Below, piece by piece: positions 5,252-6,597 of a stretch of 6,597 nt of DNA (its first letter is position 1; every line of letters starts with the position of its first letter). This DNA is from UBA11855 sp035297385. GTDB lineage: Archaea > Thermoproteota > Bathyarchaeia > Bathyarchaeales > Bathycorpusculaceae. The notes under the pieces were generated by a model, which made no database searches, was not told the DNA's origin, and saw nothing but the letters and a program-made list of their open reading frames with translations. The stretch is from NCBI GenBank assembly GCA_035297385.1, contig DATGZD010000130.1, positions 1 to 6,597 of the forward strand, in the 5' to 3' direction. Position numbers and translations under genes: made by a program.

Positions 5252-5371
5252 ATGAAACTTTACTATTGTAAATCTTGTAAGCATATGCTCCTTGAAAAAC
5301 GGGAGATTATTAAGCATAAACTAATCCACTTAACTCATAGTATTAGCCAACTAGAGTATGATGGAACGTAG
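5252..5371 (+). CDS. Mini-protein with a single classical C2H2 zinc finger
   Basis: The 39 residues start MKLYYCKSCKHMLLEKRE. Cys6, Cys9, His22 and His26 give C-x2-C-x12-H-x3-H. The three hydrophobic core positions of the classical finger are also filled: Tyr4 two residues before the first Cys, Leu13 four after the second Cys, and Ile19 three before the first His. The fold should therefore be a beta hairpin plus helix around one zinc ion. About 13 residues (27-39) follow the finger, so the protein is barely more than the domain. The ATG has GGGGAG (5240-5245) six bases upstream. One-finger proteins may bind DNA, RNA or protein; nothing here tells which. It is divergent from the 76-residue protein gene and convergent with the response regulator. 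The short length is the main reason for doubt. Confidence 0.62.
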   Translation: MKLYYCKSCKHMLLEKREIIKHKLIHLTHSISQLEYDGT

Positions 5372-5529
5372 ACCTATTCTTGCATGCCGAGATTACTTGA
5401 CGAACTAATTATGACTTAGAGACTTTGGGATGCGTCTACGATATACTTAGCAAATATCAATGTGGTCACGTCAGAGGATATTGCAAGAAGTTAATTGAAA
5501 AACTGCATTACAGAATGGATTACCATTAA
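5358..5529 (+). pseudogene. Possible frameshifted small Cys/His-rich gene
   Basis: After the zinc-finger gene the plus strand holds two protein-like stretches in different frames. The first begins ATGATG at 5358, inside the end of the zinc-finger gene, and reads MMERRPILACRDYLTN before TAA at 5406-5408. The second is open from 5401 to TAA at 5527-5529 and reads YDLETLGCVYDILSK, then YQCGHVRGYCKKLIEKLH, ending YRMDYH. Removing one A from the AA at 5407-5408 would join them into one protein of about 56 residues. The second part has four Cys/His in an eight-residue window plus flank (C-G-H-x4-C), which again hints at metal binding. It has no start codon with a ribosome binding site of its own. 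It may be a decayed gene, a sequencing error, or chance. Confidence 0.28.
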
Positions 5530-5553
5530 GATAAGAGGTTTAGAATAGCTCTA

Positions 5554-5925
5554 TCATACTTTTGCCAGTCTATCTTCTATTGTTTTGAGGAGTTCTTGAG
5601 GTTGTATAGGCTTAACTAAAAAATCGTCTGCGCCATAATCGGCCGCTGTTGCACCAGCCTCAATACTAGAGTAGCCCGTGATAATGATTTTAACAATTTC
5701 TTGATCCTTTGGCAATTTCAACAACAACTCGGTACCTGTAATATCAGGCAACTTTATGTCAATTAATATGACATCAAAACAACTATCTTTAGCTTTTTTC
5801 AACCCTTCTTTACCAGTATTTGCAGTCTTAACTCTGTAGCCTGCACGTTCAAGAATTCGTTGCAAGCTTGTTCGAATTGACTCTTCATCGTCTACAATAA
5901 GTACAGATTTTTTATTCCCAAACAC
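5554..5925 (-). CDS. Stand-alone response regulator receiver domain (CheY-like)
   Basis: The 123 residues form a single receiver domain, the part of a two-component system that is phosphorylated by a histidine kinase. All key positions are present: acidic pair D12-D13 (with E14) after the first strand VLIVDDEE, phosphate acceptor D56 in ILIDIKLPD, T83 in IIITGYSS, and K105 with the following Pro in FLVKPI, preceded by the aromatic F102. There is no output domain, so it must act by binding a partner or by passing phosphate on. No histidine kinase lies in the window, so it is an orphan here. The start is GTG at 5923-5925; GGTGG (5936-5940) lies 10 bases upstream and MFGNKKSVLIVDDEE is a normal receiver start. 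It is divergent from the secreted-protein gene. Inverted repeats upstream (5956-5974, 5984-5998) may be control sites. Confidence 0.92.
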   Translation of the reverse strand: MFGNKKSVLIVDDEESIRTSLQRILERAGYRVKTANTGKEGLKKAKDSCFDVILIDIKLPDITGTELLLKLPKDQEIVKIIITGYSSIEAGATAADYGADDFLVKPIQPQELLKTIEDRLAKV

Positions 5926-5955
5926 CGAACGTTAACCACCAAAAGTTATTCTGTG

Positions 5956-5974
5956 TCAAAGCCTGAAGCTTTGA
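5956..5974 (-). repeat. Perfect inverted repeat in the response-regulator leader
   Basis: TCAAAGC and GCTTTGA flank a 5-base loop. The element lies about 30 bases before the GTG at 5925 and downstream of the predicted start point, so it would form a hairpin in the leader RNA or a protein-binding site in DNA. Confidence 0.5.
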
Positions 5975-5983
5975 AGCTGCCAG

Positions 5984-5998
5984 CAAAAGACTCTTTTG
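5984..5998. promoter_or_regulatory. Operator-like palindrome at the predicted start point of the response-regulator gene
   Basis: CAAAAGA and TCTTTTG are separated by one base, an odd-length perfect palindrome of 15 bases. With the TATA box at 6009-6016 the start point falls near 5986, inside this element. A dimeric regulator bound here would block transcription. No regulator is identified. Confidence 0.4.
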
Positions 5999-6008
5999 TC
6001 TAACCAGA

Positions 6009-6016
6009 TTAATAAA
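6009..6016 (-). promoter_or_regulatory. Likely TATA box of the response-regulator gene
   Basis: TTTATTAA on the minus strand would start transcription near 5986 and give a leader of about 60 bases. It is the best box between the two divergent genes on this strand. Confidence 0.4.
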
Positions 6017-6145
6017 TCTAATCCATACAATAAGAATCTTGGCGAAGAAAAGATATGAATAAGAGGATTGTTCTTTGGCATCACATACGAATATAGGATC
6101 TGGTTTTAGTACATTTTGTAAACACAGCGCTAGAATAGAATAAAT

Positions 6146-6154
6146 CTTATAAAG
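6146..6154 (+). promoter_or_regulatory. Likely TATA box of the secreted-protein gene
   Basis: CTTATAAAG on the plus strand would start transcription near 6177 and give a leader of about 44 bases that includes the GGAG at 6208-6211. A second box, CATATAAAAT (6191-6200), would start transcription close to the ATG at 6221 and yield a leaderless RNA, which fits less well because the ribosome binding site would then be left out. Confidence 0.42.
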
Positions 6155-6173
6155 TGTGAGTGCGGAGTAACTG

Positions 6174-6192
6174 TGTGCCTTTTCCAGGCACA
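6174..6192 (+). repeat. GC-rich hairpin upstream of the secreted-protein gene
   Basis: TGTGCCT and AGGCACA form a perfect 7-bp stem around a 5-base loop, extendable by a G-U pair. It sits between the two candidate TATA boxes. It may be a protein-binding site, or a leader hairpin if transcription starts upstream of it. Confidence 0.45.
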
Positions 6193-6220
6193 TATAAAAT
6201 TTGAAAAGGAGAAAAGAAAG

Positions 6221-6597
6221 ATGCAAATATCGAAGAATATGGCAAAGACAACTGCAATTATCGTTACAGTTCTTTTCATTGCTTCTGCTGTAATCGTTAT
6301 TGCTGAAGTTAAGCCCGCTCAAGCTCAAATGTCCCCGAATCAACCCTATAGTGGACCCTTAAAAGCAGGAGATGTTGCAAACGGAACATTCCAGACAGAA
6401 ACTTGGATTAGCGTTACACCTCGAAGAGTCGGTGTCGGCCAGACTGTTCTAGTGAATGTCTGGTCTACACCTGCATCCAACGCTCAACGTAAACTGCTTG
6501 GTTATCATATAACAATCACAAAACCAGATGGAACAAAAGACGAATATACACTCAATTCCGAGGTTGATACTGCAGCTACATGGATGCAATATGTACC
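6221..6597 (+). CDS. Secreted protein with an Ig-like N-terminal domain (partial)
   Basis: The first 125 residues are present and the gene runs off the window. The start MQISKNMAKTT is basic, residues about 10-28 are hydrophobic (AIIVTVLFIASAVIVIA), and KPAQAQ offers a signal-peptidase site after Ala35, so the protein is exported. The mature part has a Pro/Gly/Thr-rich lead, then WISVTPRRVGVGQTVLVNVW (62-81), GYHITITKPDGTKDEYTL (94-111) and DTAATWMQYV, a beta-sandwich pattern. I recall the P-x-x-VGVGQ-x-x-VNVW ... TITKPDGT ... YVP order from large secreted proteins of Bathyarchaeia, often annotated as having a PQQ-like beta-propeller further on. The propeller is not visible here, so that remains inference. 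GGAG (6208-6211) stands 9 bases before the ATG; Met7 is a less likely start. Confidence 0.88.
   Translation, partial: MQISKNMAKTTAIIVTVLFIASAVIVIAEVKPAQAQMSPNQPYSGPLKAGDVANGTFQTETWISVTPRRVGVGQTVLVNVWSTPASNAQRKLLGYHITITKPDGTKDEYTLNSEVDTAATWMQYV

Noticed and set aside
5134..5271. 45-codon plus-strand frame ending in DKWGENYETLLL
   Set aside because: Phe/Tyr-rich from T-rich promoter DNA, only a distant GAGG before the ATG, and it overlaps the better-supported zinc-finger start.
5912..6343. 143-codon minus-strand frame
   Set aside because: It overlaps the promoter region and lies opposite the signal-peptide region of the secreted-protein gene; the product has no coherent pattern and its end runs into the receiver-domain gene in another frame.
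1..6597. tRNA genes, CRISPR arrays and insertion sequences
   Set aside because: I looked in the gene-free stretches for T-loop (GGTTC-type) motifs, C/D-box motifs, regularly spaced repeats and terminal inverted repeats with transposase frames and saw none; short or divergent ones could be missed by eye.

Overview
The window is archaeal. Its core is an eight-gene cluster on the minus strand, in transcription order eS19, PDCD5/TFAR19-type DNA-binding protein, eL39, eL31, aIF6, eL20 (LX/L18Ae), prefoldin alpha and FtsY. Every one of these is an archaeal/eukaryote-type gene, and this order is a known archaeal neighbourhood. AT-rich sequence, TATA-type promoter boxes, GGAGGTGA-type ribosome binding sites and a secreted protein with an Ig-like start of a kind I associate with uncultured TACK archaea suggest the Bathyarchaeia. 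That placement is inference, not something the sequence proves.

Layout. Positions 1-82 hold the last 26 codons of a plus-strand gene of unknown identity. Positions 83-338 hold no convincing gene, only an open stretch that would encode one membrane helix. Positions 339-608 (minus) encode a small, very acidic protein with its own TATA box just past the end of ftsY. Positions 676-4407 (minus) are the ribosomal/translation cluster. Its genes overlap by 1 base or are separated by 0-13 bases, and a likely single promoter lies near 4460. Eight genes are present although eL39 (52 codons) is easy to miss. Positions 4408-4772 contain that promoter and, on the same strand, an intrinsic-type terminator for the next gene upstream. 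Positions 4773-5003 (minus) encode a 76-residue helical protein with a perfect Shine-Dalgarno sequence. Positions 5252-5371 (plus) encode a 39-residue protein that matches the classical C2H2 zinc-finger spacing exactly. It is followed by a second Cys/His-rich open stretch that looks frameshifted. Positions 5554-5925 (minus) encode a stand-alone response-regulator receiver domain. Positions 6221-6597 (plus) are the start of a secreted protein cut by the window edge.

How the genes fit together. The main cluster supplies parts of the small subunit (eS19) and of the large-subunit tunnel and exit area (eL39, eL31), a large-subunit maturation/anti-association factor (aIF6), eL20, a chaperone for newly made proteins (prefoldin) and the SRP receptor (FtsY). 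It is therefore a ribosome-assembly and nascent-chain handling operon. Three of its eight genes start with TTG, two of them backed by well-placed Shine-Dalgarno sequences. The eL31 gene carries a long acidic N-terminal tail and an acidic internal insert. The right third of the window is accessory: small proteins, an orphan receiver domain whose promoter region contains inverted repeats, and an exported protein.
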